Positions 23,100 through 33,704 of a DNA stretch of 64,000 nucleotides are shown in pieces; within the stretch, counting starts at the first letter, position 1; each line of letters begins with the position of its first letter. The notes beneath the pieces are model-generated. The model made no database searches. It saw only the letters and a list, made by a program, of their open reading frames with translations, and was not told where the DNA came from. Source of the DNA: Glycine soja (Eukaryota; Streptophyta; Magnoliopsida; Fabales; Fabaceae); the NCBI RefSeq assembly GCF_004193775.1, contig NC_041003.1, positions 24,606,685 through 24,670,684 on the forward strand, in the 5' to 3' direction. The position numbers and the translations under genes are program-made.

Positions 23100-23478
23100 T
23101 CTCTATTCATCATTTGTTTTGGATGTTGACAAAGGGGGAGAGAAAGATAAAAGATAAAATAGTAAGGAAAAATTATCTATTCTTTATGAGACAACTTTTT
23201 ATATATGAAAAGTTGGAAATCTTCAATTGTCTCATATAAGCAATCATTGTAAAATCAAGGGGGAGTAAACTATATGCAAATAGATATTTTCTTTGTTTTT
23301 GCTCCTAACCTACAGGTGGTTGTCATCATCAAAAAGGGGGAGAATGTAAATCATGAAGATTTTGATGATATCAAGAAGAATTTGCTTGAGAAAGGAGGAG
23401 AATGTAAATCATGCAAGCTTTGATGGTGTAAAGAAGAAATCACATGTTTGTCATCATCAAAAAGGGGGAGAATGTGAA
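23100..23478 (+). other. Serial polypurine tracts in element I
   Basis: AAAGGGGGAGA-type tracts at about 23133, 23258, 23333, 23393 and 23460. Two of the later ones (23333 and 23393) are followed by an LTR-start-like string (ATCATGAAGATTTTGATGAT, ATCATGCAAGCTTTGATGG) and only the last by the true LTR. Confidence 0.8.
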
Positions 23479-23821
23479 TGTATGTATACATGATTTTGAT
23501 GATGTCAAAGAAGAATCTAACAAGGCTACTTCAGATGATAAGCATTTGCTTCAAGAATAATTCAAGATTGCTTCAACAAACAAAGCCTTGTTTCAAGATT
23601 CACTAAAGACCAAGCCTTTCCTTAAAACAAAGTTCTTTCAAGACATGCAAGGCTCTGGTAATCGATTACCAAGAAGTGTAATCGATTACTAGAAGACGGG
23701 GTTGAGAAATAGTTGTTGAAAAAGGTTTTGAATTTGAATTTTCAACATGTAATTGATTACCATATGTCTGTAATCGATTACCAGCAACGAAACTTTGGAA
23801 TTCAAATTCAAAAGTCATAAC

Positions 23822-24654
23822 TAATGCAATCCTATCCCACAAGGGCATTGGGTAGAAGACTCCAAGTAGATTGGGCTAGAGATCCAAGGGAAGGCCCTAG
23901 GGTTCTCATGAGCCTTAGGGTAGATTTCGAGCCCATGGACTAAGTATGAGCCCGCTTATCTTTGTAAATATTAGAATAGTCTTTGTAGTAAGGACTTATT
24001 TTTTTATTTTCATGTTTTTTTGTCATGGGGGTGAGCTTAGCTATTATAGGGGGTGTGTAGCTAAGCTCTAGCTTCTCATCTCAAGGAGGTAAGCTTAGCT
24101 ATTAGAGAGGTATGTGTAGCTAAGCTCTAGCTTCTTTAGGAATCTTCTTAAGGAAGCTTCTCAAGGAGGTTAGCTTAGTTATGAGAGGGGTGTGTGTAGC
24201 TAAGCTCTAGCTTCTCAAGGAAGTTTTCTCAAAGAAGCTTCTCAAGGAAGTTTTCTCAAGAAAGCTTTTCAAGGAAGCTACCTAGTCTATAAATAGCTAC
24301 CTAGTCTATAAATAGAAGCATGTGTAACACTTGTTGTAACTTTGATGAATGAAAGTCTTATGAGATACACTTCAAAGTTCCACTTCTTTCCCTCTTTTAT
24401 TCCTTCAATTTCGTGCTCCCCCTTCTCTTTTTCTTTTCCTCCATTAAAGCATCCTCTTCAAGCTTCTTGTCCAAGGCAATTCTTGGTGGTGAAGCTCCTT
24501 CTTCCTTGGCTTATTCCCTAGTGGATGGTGCCTCCCCTCTCCTCTTCTCCTTTGCCTTCCGCTGCATCTCCATGGTGAAAAATCACCATTGAAGGACCTC
24601 ATTGAAGCTCAAAGATCCAGCCTCCATAGAAGCTCCACAAGCAAGCTTCCATCA
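23822..24654 (+). mobile_element. Solo LTR H2
   Basis: TAATGCAATCCTATCCC to AAGCTTCCATCA with exact ATAAC duplications (23817-23821, 24655-24659). First base pair of the usual TGATG is mutated to TAATG. Contains a short duplication of the TATA region: AGCTACCTAGTCTATAAATA occurs twice (24277 and 24296). Confidence 0.94.
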
Positions 24655-24781
24655 ATAACCCTTCAAATTATAACTGTGTAATCGATTACACAAACATTGT
24701 AATCGATTACCAGTGGAGAATTTTCAAAAAATCTTCCAACAGTCACATCTTTTCATTGGATTTGTGAATGGCCATCAAAGG

Positions 24782-24793
24782 CCTATAAATAGG
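24782..24793 (+). promoter_or_regulatory. TATA box of element I LTR
   Basis: CCTATAAATAGG, 70 bases after the last ATCGATTAC copy. Confidence 0.65.
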
Positions 24794-25345
24794 TGGCTTG
24801 GGCACGAATTTTATGAGAGAGTTTTGTTGGTCCAAAATGTCTTATCCTCTCAAGAGACAATGAGAGAGATTCCAAAAGAACTTCATTGTCAAATGCTCTC
24901 TCAAAAGAAATCCTTGACCAAACACTTGCAAAATCTATAAGGATTCTTACATGATCTTCATTGTAATATTCTTCTCTCGAAGAGAAATTTCTTTTTCCAT
25001 TCTTCTTATTCAATGAGATTGGCTAAGAGACCGTGAGTCTCTTATTGTAAAGCATCTGAACACAAGGGATGGGTTGTCCCTGTGTGGTTCAGACTTTGTA
25101 AAGGATTTTACAAAGATAGTGGAAATCTCAAGTGGGTTGCTTGAGTACTGGACATAGGCACGGGAAGTGGCCAAACCAGTATAAAATTGTGTTTGCATTC
25201 TCTCTTCCCTTATCTTATTTATTTTGTTGCAATCAATTGTGTCTTGCTTGTTTAAAGAACATTGTTAAATTGATTATTGTTGTTTCTTCTGCATTCTAAG
25301 GCTATCCCTCTTAAGATTATTGAGGCCACAAGGTCCAACACAAAG

Positions 25346-26369
25346 GACAGCCCGCAAAGTGCTTGACTGTGGCTTTTATTGGCCCACTATCTTTAAAGAT
25401 GCGTGGAAGATTTGTAGAACTTGTGAGCAGTGTTAGAGAGCTGGAAGTGCACTTACATGGAGACAACAAATGCCTCAGCAACCTATGCTATTCTATGAGG
25501 TGTTTGATGTATGGGGTATAGATTTCATGGGCCCTTTTCCTGTATCTTTTGGTTATGTTTATATTCTCCTTGCAGTTGATTATGTTTCAAAATGGGTGGA
25601 AACCAAGCCCACTAGAACTAATGATGCTAAGGTCGTTGTAGATTTTGTCAGATCTAATCTGTTTTGCAGGTTTGGAGTACCTAAAGCAATCGTTAGTAAT
25701 CAAGGAACCCATTTTTGCAACAAATCAATGCATGCCTTGCTTAAAAAGTATGGGATTGTACACAGGGTATCCACACCATACCACCCCCAAACCAATGGAC
25801 AGGCAGAAATTTCTAACAGGGAGATCAAGAGACTTTTAGAGAAGATTGTGCAGCCAAGCAGGAAAGATTGGAGTACCAGGCTAGATGATGCTCTTTAGGC
25901 ACAAAGGACTGCCTACAAAGCACCCATAGGAATGTCTCCTTATCAGGTTGTCTTTGGAAAGGCATGTCATCTTCCAGTTGAGATTGAGCACAAAGCATAC
26001 TGGGCAGTGAAGACCTGCAACTTCTCTATGGATCAAGCTGGTGAGGAAAGAAAGTTGCAACTGAGTGAGTTAGATGAGATCCGCCTAGAAGCGTATGAGA
26101 ATGTCAAGTTCTACGAAGAAAAGACCAAGAAGTTCCATGATAGCATGATAATTAAGAAGAACTTCATGGTTGGGCAAAAAGTGTTATTGTATAATTCTAA
26201 GCTTGGACTCATGAGTGGTAAGTTGAGATCTAAGTGGATTGGTCCTTTTGTTGTTACTAATGTTTTTCCTTATGGTACAATGTTTTTCCTTATGGTACAA
26301 TTGAGATCAAAAGCGACTCCACAAACAAGAGCTTCAAGGTCAATGGACATCGACTTAAGCCATTCCTAA
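25346..26369 (+). pseudogene. Element L integrase
   Basis: Continues the zinc finger (ARKVLDCGFYWPTIFKDAW, CRTCEQC), then a stop at 25434, then the catalytic core: [11 protein letters not shown] has the first Asp, IVSNQGTHF has Asn where the second catalytic Asp belongs, and [16 protein letters not shown] has the Glu. A TGG to TAG stop lies at 25896. The C-terminal region ([30 protein letters not shown]) is followed by an exact 20-base tandem duplication (26261-26280 and 26281-26300) that shifts the frame. It would insert cDNA into DNA; this copy cannot. Confidence 0.93.
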
Positions 26370-27966
26370 CAAACCCTTCTTTAGTGGACGTAGTGGTGGA
26401 AGAGACTTCCTTACTCCACCCTACTCTTCCTCCACCATGACTTAGGGAGTTTTTCTTTTCCTATCTCCTTCTTTACTTTTATTACATTTGTCTGATTCTA
26501 TTTGATGGTTTAATTGCTTTTAATCTTTTAATTGTGCTACATTGAGGACAATGTGTTGTTTAAGTATGGGGGGAGTGTTCTTTGGTTTTGGTTTTGCTAG
26601 TTTTGTTAGTTTTGTTAATTTTGTTAATTGTTTTAAACTTGTTAGTTTTGTTGGGTTTCTAGTTTAATATTATAGGTCAATTCTGTTTGCATGTACAACT
26701 TTGCATATTTTTCTTTGAATTATAGGATATGTTCAAGAAATGGTAATTGTTATGAAAATAAAAGTCTCTTGACATTTTGTGATTTGAAGTCCTTGTTTTT
26801 CCTCTACATGTCACGATAGTTTTGAAAGCTCAATTTGAAAGTGATAAGTTTACCTTTGTGAGAATTTGAGCCATCCATCATCATAATCATTTAATGTGTT
26901 TTGCCCCATTGATTGCTTGCACAATAGCCTTGGCTTGATTCTTGTTGATGCTTCCTAATTCACATGCATATTTGGAAATTATTTAGGCAATTTTGTTCTT
27001 ATAAGCCTCTAGCCAAATGGACCTACCTTGAATTAATTCCTTTGATAGCCCTTTTGAGCCTTGTTTCCCTTTCCTTGTTTTGAAGCTCACTACAAGCCTT
27101 AAGTGAAAAACCATGATATCACCTTACCCTTAAGGAATTTTGGAGCTTTGGAATTGTTTTGGGAATAAGTGTGGGGGAGGGGTTTTGTTGGATAACATGT
27201 TTTGTTGGCTATGCTTCACGATGTATTTTTGGGCCATACTGATGTACATTGTATATGGGTTAAATGTTGGACATGCTGCTGAATGATATGCTAGTTCTCA
27301 AATGTTACTATTAAAAAAAAAATTTCAAGTTTCAAGTTGAATCAATTCGAAAAAAAAAAAGAAAAAGAAAAGCAATAAAGTTGAGTGAATAGGATCTTAA
27401 ATAGAAAAAGAATGATGAGACTCTTGGTTCTACTCTTTATGTTTAAATTTTATCTTTAGGTCTTCTTATTTTTTCTTAATATGCACTTATTCCCCATTGC
27501 TCCTCTATTCCTTTGGGATTTAGCTACTTATTCCATATTTTTCCCTACCTTGTCCTTGGCCCCATTACAACCTTAAAAGACCTTTTGATCCTCATGTGCT
27601 TGTGTTTATGGGTTGATTGTCAATTGTAGAATCTTGCCAAGTTTATGTGGTGTTGGTTTTCATGGGTGCTTTGAGGGTAAATAGTAGCCTAGACACTTGA
27701 GAGATAGAGTGTATATCTTGTGAGGCTTTATCACTTTTCATTCTTGAGCTGATTTACTATTTTGCCATGATTGGGTTGCTTGGATGATTTTCATGAATGT
27801 CTTGACTCTTTGGATCTCTTCATGTTAGATGTTACCCATTCCTTTCATTCCTTGATGTTCATTGAGAAATATGTAAATGTTTTTGTTTGTCTCTCTTTGA
27901 TATCCTTGGATTTTGTTCTTTATTTCATTTTGCCCAGGAGTGCAAAAGGCTAAGTATGGGGGGTTT
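26370..27966 (+). other. Element L 3' non-coding region and polypurine tract
   Basis: Between integrase and 3' LTR. The Athila/Tat signature GAGGACAATGTG followed by AAGTATGGGGGGAGTG (26542-26576) is a secondary polypurine tract; the primary one is AAGTATGGGGGGTTTT (27951-27966), directly before the LTR. I see no env-like gene; the small frames present (for example 27771-27953) have no family resemblance. Confidence 0.8.
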
Positions 27967-28855
27967 TGATGTGCCATTATTTTCTCCTATCTCTTAACCC
28001 TTTTTGCACCATTTTAAGTACTGATTAATCTTAATTGTCAAATTAATTAGGCAGTTTTATTATTTGGGCCCATTCAGCTAATTTGATGTTTTTAATCTAA
28101 TTTCAGGAATTAATGAAGCATTCAGCTTGAATCCAGAATTGGGCTTGGACTTGAAGAGAGCAAACTATTTTATTCTACTAAATTTTATCTTATCTAGACT
28201 TTATCTTATCTAAATATTATTTAGATTCGATCTCATCTAGATATTATTTCATCTAGATCTTATCTTATCTTATCTAGATTTGATTTTATTTTATTTATGG
28301 GCTTCGATTTAAAACAAATTTGTAAGCTTTGGGGTTGGAAAACTATATAGCTGCACCAAGGTTCTAGTTTAGGCCCTCTCTTCTCTCTCTCCTATTTTCG
28401 TTTTTAGTTTTAGGCTTCTCTTCTTTTAGACACTTTTTTGTTTTGCAATTCCAGTTTTTACTTTTCGTATCAGCAATAAAATTTCGTTCTTCAATCCATA
28501 ATTTCGTTCTCTATTGGTTAATGGAAGGCTAAGTCTCCAGCGTTGTTTTCTCTTGAGGATCAAGCACAGTTCTCTTTGATGTTCTATTATTACTATTAAA
28601 TTTTGTTCAGTTTTTTCCTCTTCACTAATTACTCCTATTAAATTCTATTATTAATATTAAATTATGATATTTTCTAATTCATATCTATTCGCTGTTTAAT
28701 TTACAAAAGCAAACAACCCCCCCCCCCATTCGTTACTATTTTCCTACTATCTGTCATGAACATTTGGTGTACCATTGCTCGTTGGAAAACAACCTAGGAT
28801 CACTTCCTAGTTACTACATTTTACTATTTATTTGATTTGGGTATGGCCTCGATCA
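27967..28855 (+). mobile_element. Element L 3' LTR
   Basis: 889 bases, TGATGTGCC to GATCA. It matches the 5' LTR but lacks about 230 bases present there (roughly 13265-13515). Carries a C11 run at 28717-28727. Followed by the CCCTC duplication 28856-28860. Confidence 0.94.
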
Positions 28856-28860
28856 CCCTC

Positions 28861-28896
28861 GATCTCTTAATCCCTTTTGAGAAATATAATGAAGAG
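28861..28896 (-). mobile_element. Element A 5' LTR, piece 2
   Basis: Short strip of A LTR between L and LTR C2, matching 8395-8430. Its last five bases AAGAG (28892-28896) duplicate at 32702-32706. Confidence 0.85.
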
Positions 28897-31262
28897 TGTA
28901 ACATCCTAGAAATTCTACCCGGAGTTTTTGAAAAAGATGTATTTTGAATGATTATATATATATGTATTATTCAGTGTATATGCCTATATGTTCTTGGTAG
29001 AAATAGGAGTAGTGGGGGCAAGATATGCGGGTTAGGCTAATTAAGGAAGAGAAGTCCATAACTGGGAGGTTATGGGTTAATTCTTAATTAATTAGTTTAA
29101 AAATCATCGTTTTGCGTGCAACTTAAAATTTAACGAAACCAACCTCTGAACCACGCTCGGGGTTTTATTCTGAGCGTTTTGATATATATATTGCATACTT
29201 TCGAAAACTGGCCCCGACGGACGCAGAGAAACGCGAGAAACTAGAACCAGAGAAACGGCACGCAAACCGAGGCAGGATTTTTGCGTTTCAAAGGTCAGAT
29301 TTTTCTCACTTTTGTGGCTGAGTATAGGTCACTATCAAAAGAGAAAGTGGGCCCTTCTTGCTCCACTCAAATGGAGACATGTGGCATAGTCTATAATAAA
29401 ATAATAAGAAATGAGGAAAAACCCTTTTTAAAATCAAAAAGCAACTCTCTCTCTCTTCACTCAGCCCCACATTATTTCAGACAGCTCTCTCTCTCCCTCA
29501 CGTTGCCATTCTCTTCTTCTTCATTCTCCATTGAAGCTCCAAGCAAAGCTTCAACCTTTGGCCATCATTTCTGCCCCAAATCGCAAAAGGAGGGCATTTT
29601 CGGGGTCGTGAAGTGCGTGGCTACGAGTGGGACTTCGAAAATTCAGGTTTGGGTGGACTTCTTTCTCCTTTGATTTTCGTGGGTATGGGGTTTTGGGAGA
29701 TATGATGGGTAGTTTTGTTAGTTTTCTGCTTCATGATGGATATTTGTGAAGACTCTTGTTGAAAGCTTGTTGAAATTGCCATGTTTGGATGAGTTAAACA
29801 TACCCATTCTGTTTTAGGGTTTTTGTGATGATGTTTGTGATGTTTATATGCTGAAATTGCTTATGGAAACTGTTAGAGATGAAGGGTAGAGTTAACCTAG
29901 GGTTAGAAAGTGAGAATGTGGTGTTGTGAGTGGAAAAAGAGTGAGGCTTTGAGAGTTGGAAGGTTAAATCTGGATTCTGTGGTAAATGGAGGTTAAAGTG
30001 AGTTAATCTTAGCTTGAAATGCCATTTAGAACATGTGAGAAAGGTTAGGCTGTGCTAGAGAGAAAAACAAATGACCAAAGTGAACCAAGAGCCATTTCTA
30101 GGGCAAAATTGGGTGTTGAGGAGTCAAATTTTGATTCGGTGGAATTTTAGGTGTAAATTCAGTTTGAGCAAGTTTAGATTGATGTTATGGACTTGTGTGA
30201 GGTGAGAGTTTGCTTCAAATTTACCTCATTCTAAATTTCACTTCTCAAACCTAGAAAACCCATTGAATGGAGGGGTGTTGGACACCTAGATTCTGTGTTG
30301 CTGTGTTTTGAAGCTTGGTTTTGGGTTAGTCATGATTGATACATGATTTGGGACTTGTAGGAATTGATTTGGGCAAGATTGGATGAGAGGAAGTGTGATT
30401 TTCGAAATCTGCACTTATGCAGAATTTTGCTGTCAAAATAGATGCAGCAGGATTTTGGCTTTGTGCAGAAAAATGCTTGTGTGTGGTTGGCTGTGGAAAG
30501 AGTAGTACAGAATGAGTTCTGGATGTTTGCTAGTAGATCCCAACGGTCAAAATGTAGGCTTATGTACTATAGACTTCCAGTAAAATTTTGGAGTCGATCC
30601 AACGGTTAATGAATTGGATCGAAGGAATTGTTACTGGGGTCTTTAAGTGAGAAAAGCTGTGGTTTTGGTTGGTGTTTTGGCAAAGTTTTCTGCCTTTGCT
30701 CTGTTTTGCTTGGCTGTGATAGCTTGTGCTGTTTGAATGTTGTTTTGCTTTGATGTTGGGAAAGCTTGGGAGGATTGATGGGGACCCGGTGTTGAGAGAA
30801 AAGAGGATATGGGCTACGTGGGAGTACGTGAGCTCAGTTGGAGGTGGGCAACAGGGGATGGTGGGTTTATGCGCGCTTTGTGGATGTGGAAAACTTGTTG
30901 TGCACCATCGCCCGACCGCCACCTAGTACCACATGTGATGGGTACCCCATAATCCTACAAGCTTGAGATGAGGAAGTGTTGAAGGGTGAAACTTCCTGCT
31001 TTAATTGTTGACCACAGAGTGGTACCTGGAGATATGTCGCGGGGGTCAGGAGACCTTGGGGACGTCAGGTGGGGTGCTATTGCCCAAAACCAAGCTTGAC
31101 CAATCCCGACCCAACCCGGGCATAGTCGGTCAGTGAGAACCTGTGATGTACCTAAACAGGCGAGCTCCTGGCAGTCAACAGATAAAAGGAACAAAGACCA
31201 CAAAGCAAGGAGGCTTGTGGTGGCTGGCCAGCTGTGAAACTTGATTGATATGTGAGATATGG

Positions 31263-31667
31263 TCTCTGGTAATCGATTACCAAGGGTGGGTAATCGATTA
31301 CAAGGCTTAAAATTGAAGACAGGAGGCTAAGATGGTCTCTGGTAATCGATTACCATGGGGTGTAATCGATTACCAGGCTTGAAAACGAGGTCAGGAAGCC
31401 ATGAGGGCTTCTGGTAATTGATTACCAAGGGGGGTGTAATCGATTACCAGGCTTAGAAAGGGGACTGGAACATTGTGGAGGCCTCTGGTAATCGATTACC
31501 AGCCTGTGTAATCGATTACACAGAGGGATGGGTCACTGGTAATCGATTACGAGGTATGTGTAATCGATTACACAGTGCATTTTTGCATATTTCATGTCCT
31601 GAGGCTGTGTAATTCAAGTTTAGCCTCTGGTAATCGATTACCAAGGCTGTGTAATCGATTACCAGAG
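31263..31667. repeat. ATCGATTAC array in LTR C2
   Basis: About a dozen paired motif copies. Lacks the 184-bp duplication seen in C1. AAATACCCCTTTT (31681) follows, a weak TATA candidate. Confidence 0.93.
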
Positions 31668-31788
31668 ATGGAAAGCCTTAAAATACCCCTTTTACTTGCA
31701 TGTAGTGGTTATGAAACGTATTGTGCGGCGGCACAGTTAGATTCTTGTGAAAGAGTCTACCCCTTTCTTTTCTTCCTTGTAGATCGTG

Positions 31789-32220
31789 ATGGCGGCGCAG
31801 CTAATCCGTGATCGAGTAGAGATGGAGTGCCTAGAGGGAGCTTGGGAGAGCCTCGAAGGCAACACGAGGTGCCAATTTCGGGGCACCATTCGATTCACGG
31901 CTACTTCTTTGGTGCATCCAGATGAACCTGCACGGACGCTTCAGCGCACGGTGGAGTGGATACTACCCACGCCTACACCATATCGTCTAGTGGAGCCTGT
32001 CCAAGTGATCGAGGTAACATCATCCGAGGAAGACCCTGAGGAGGATCTGGAGGAGCTACCTCCTGAGCCTGCTGTGGATGCCCTTGACTTTCTAGAGGGT
32101 GATGAGGATCCACTTCTTGAGGTGGATTCTCCCAAGGAAGTCCTGTCGGCATCTAAGGCAGACTCTACGGAGGATAGTGGCCTGGGGGAGATGGCGATCA
32201 GCGGAGGCTCTTCATCCTAG
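31789..32220 (+). CDS. LTR-borne ORF, 143 aa acidic protein, copy in C2
   Basis: Same ORF as 3125-3556, same length, same start context (pyrimidine tract, TAG, six bases, ATG). The block VQVIEVTSSEEDP and the TPTPYRLVEP phrase are unchanged, while the LTR around it differs by several indels. Differences from C1 are scattered single substitutions, including P to L and E to K in the acidic tail. No recognised domain. Function unknown; the SUMO-interaction reading is inference from motif shape. Confidence 0.6.
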   Translation: MAAQLIRDRVEMECLEGAWESLEGNTRCQFRGTIRFTATSLVHPDEPARTLQRTVEWILPTPTPYRLVEPVQVIEVTSSEEDPEEDLEELPPEPAVDALDFLEGDEDPLLEVDSPKEVLSASKADSTEDSGLGEMAISGGSSS

Positions 32221-32701
32221 TGGACAGCTCTTTGGATTAGTTTTGTATACATGTGGCTGAAGCCACCACTATGGACACCTTTGCTCTGGATGACACTGTA
32301 TTTTGTAAAACTCCCATATTTTGGACAGATTTAAATGATGAATGCATTTATGATCGATCTTGTTATTTGAAAAGAAAGCATTAGCAACCTTATTTGTAAA
32401 AGAGTTTATCGACCGTATTTTATTCTTTTATTTTCATGTGACGACCTAAAGTAATGGCTGGTACATTCATCCTTTTGAAACAGCAAAATAGTTTAGAGAT
32501 TATGAGCGGTAAGAAAGAAATGACTCCGAATAGAGTTGTGAACTGGCCATTCAGGGCTCTGTAGTGAGGATTTTCCTTCTAAACCTAGTTATGGTGAAAA
32601 GAGAAAGAAATGAAAAAGAAAAAGAAGAAAAAATTTTTTACCATGGTTTTTGTTATTTAAATTATTACTATTAAACCAGTCATTAATTTAGGGACGCCAC
32701 A

Positions 32702-33398
32702 AAGAGAAGAAGAAATCTCTCTTGAAAGAGATAGATTGAACAATTTGAGCACTCAAATAATTCCTTATTGAATTGCAAGTGTATTAGCCAAGGAATTTTT
32801 AAGAGGATAAGATGATTTTTCTTTTTGAGAGGATAAGATCATTTTGTTCTAAAAACTCTAAGCAAATTCATGTTCCAAGTCACATATAAATAGACCTTTG
32901 ATGGCCATGTAAAAACCATTTGAACAGATGTGACCCTTGGAAATAATTTTCTGAAAATCTCCTCTGGTAATCGATTACAAGACTTGTGTAATCGATTACA
33001 GGCTTTAAAATTCGAATCAAAACATTCCTTAACTGCTGGTAATCGATTACCATTCATGTGTAATCGATTACACAGTGTAAAATTTAAATTCAAATTTGTA
33101 ATGGCTCTTATAAATCATTTTGGCCACTGGTAATCGATTACATCCTCTGGTAATCGATTACCAGAGAGTAAATCTCTTGAAAAAGACATTTTAGCTTAAA
33201 TTTCTTGGCCAAACCTTTTGCTATTTCAATTTGGAATTCCCTTCCAAAATCACTAGAGATCTTCTTGATGTTATATCTTGTATTCTTGGATTTTTTTGTC
33301 TTGAATTAAACTTTGAGAATCGCATCTTCATAAGGAATCAAAACATCATGATCATATGGAATCATCAAAACATCAAAGTCAAAGTCTTTGCTTCTACA
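32702..33398 (-). mobile_element. Element A 5' LTR, piece 3
   Basis: Matches 8426-9123 of the left LTR and ends GCTTCTACA, next to CTTCC (33399-33403), the partner of CTACC at 8013. With pieces 1 and 2 it makes the right LTR minus its first 330 or so bases; the PBS, gag and pol of A are missing. Confidence 0.88.
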
Positions 33399-33531
33399 CT
33401 TCCTCTAGAATTGTTGTTGCTTCTAAATCCTGCAAAAAAATTCTAATTCTTTCTTGATTATGCCTCCTACAAGTGGCGTTAATCTCCAAATCAATGGGGA
33501 TCAAATCACCTGCAGTAGATCTTCTTTGCAT
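33399..33531 (-). pseudogene. K1 gag, N-terminal part
   Basis: Minus-strand start of K1 gag: MQRRSTAGDLIPIDLEINAT then an Arg/Asn-rich stretch and FLQDLEA, parallel to the K2 gag start at 37909. Cut by element A at 33398 and resumed at 8017 (minus). The 144 bases between it and the PBS are leader. Confidence 0.88.
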
Positions 33532-33675
33532 ACAAGAAAATAGAATAGAAGTTATCTAGTTCAAAAGAACAATGAATGTGCTATAACTACTATGTTAGTC
33601 AAAAGAATCAATAAATCAAAGAAAGCAAAAATAAAGCAATTCTGCAAAACTGAACTAAACTCTACTAACAACTTA

Positions 33676-33695
33676 GTTCCCCGGCAATGGCACCA
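33676..33695 (-). other. Primer binding site of K1
   Basis: Minus strand TGGTGCCATTGCCGGGGAAC, a two-change version of the tRNA-Asp PBS; LTR follows nine bases to the right. Confidence 0.9.
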
Positions 33696-33704
33696 TAAAT
33701 ACTT

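Larger units (their letters stand above)
22761..25340 (+). mobile_element. Copia remnant I (two LTR parts, most of the inside deleted)
   Basis: Exact CAAAG duplications at 22756-22760 and 25341-25345 prove a single insertion in element L integrase. It starts and (23479) restarts with TGTATGTATACATGATTT; its end CCACAAGGTCCAACA resembles the reverse of the B-element LTR start. Parts: LTR stub 22761-22875, internal 3' region 22876-23478 with no ORF and five polypurine tracts, then 3' LTR 23479-25340 holding solo LTR H2. gag and pol are gone. Confidence 0.92.
23479..25340 (+). mobile_element. Element I 3' LTR
   Basis: TGTATG to CCAACA, about 1.03 kb without H2. ATCGATTAC copies at 23655-23783 and 24672-24712, then TATA CCTATAAATAGG at 24782-24793, then the leader. 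The phrase GGAAGTGGCCAAACCAGTATA near 25160 is a reverse relative of TTTATATTGGTTCGGCCAC in the A and B LTRs, so these three copia families are related. Confidence 0.88.
12604..28855 (+). mobile_element. Athila-like Ty3/gypsy element L, full length with nested insertions
   Basis: Both LTRs (TGATGTGCCATT to GATCA), tRNA-Asp-type PBS, gag, protease, RT, RNase H, integrase and PPT occur in order, and exact CCCTC duplications flank it (12599-12603, 28856-28860). Gag and PBS are of the Athila type; in soybean the Diaspora family is of this kind (recall, unverified). Removing nested E1, H1 and I leaves about 10 kb. No env-like ORF is left. All genes carry stops or frameshifts, so it is inactive. 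Confidence 0.95.
28897..32701 (+). mobile_element. Solo LTR C2
   Basis: TGTAACATCC to GACGCCACA, 3,805 bases, exact AAGAG duplications at 28892-28896 and 32702-32706. The left LTR of element A (8421-8435) shows the same site without insertion. Same layout as C1: TATA-like start, CAG/GTTTGG donor-like site (29647), ATCGATTAC array (31263-31667), acceptor-like tract, ORF. Confidence 0.96.

Noticed and set aside
27771..27953. 60-codon hydrophobic frame before L 3' LTR as an env remnant
   Set aside because: Too short, no start context, and no other piece of an env-like ORF nearby.
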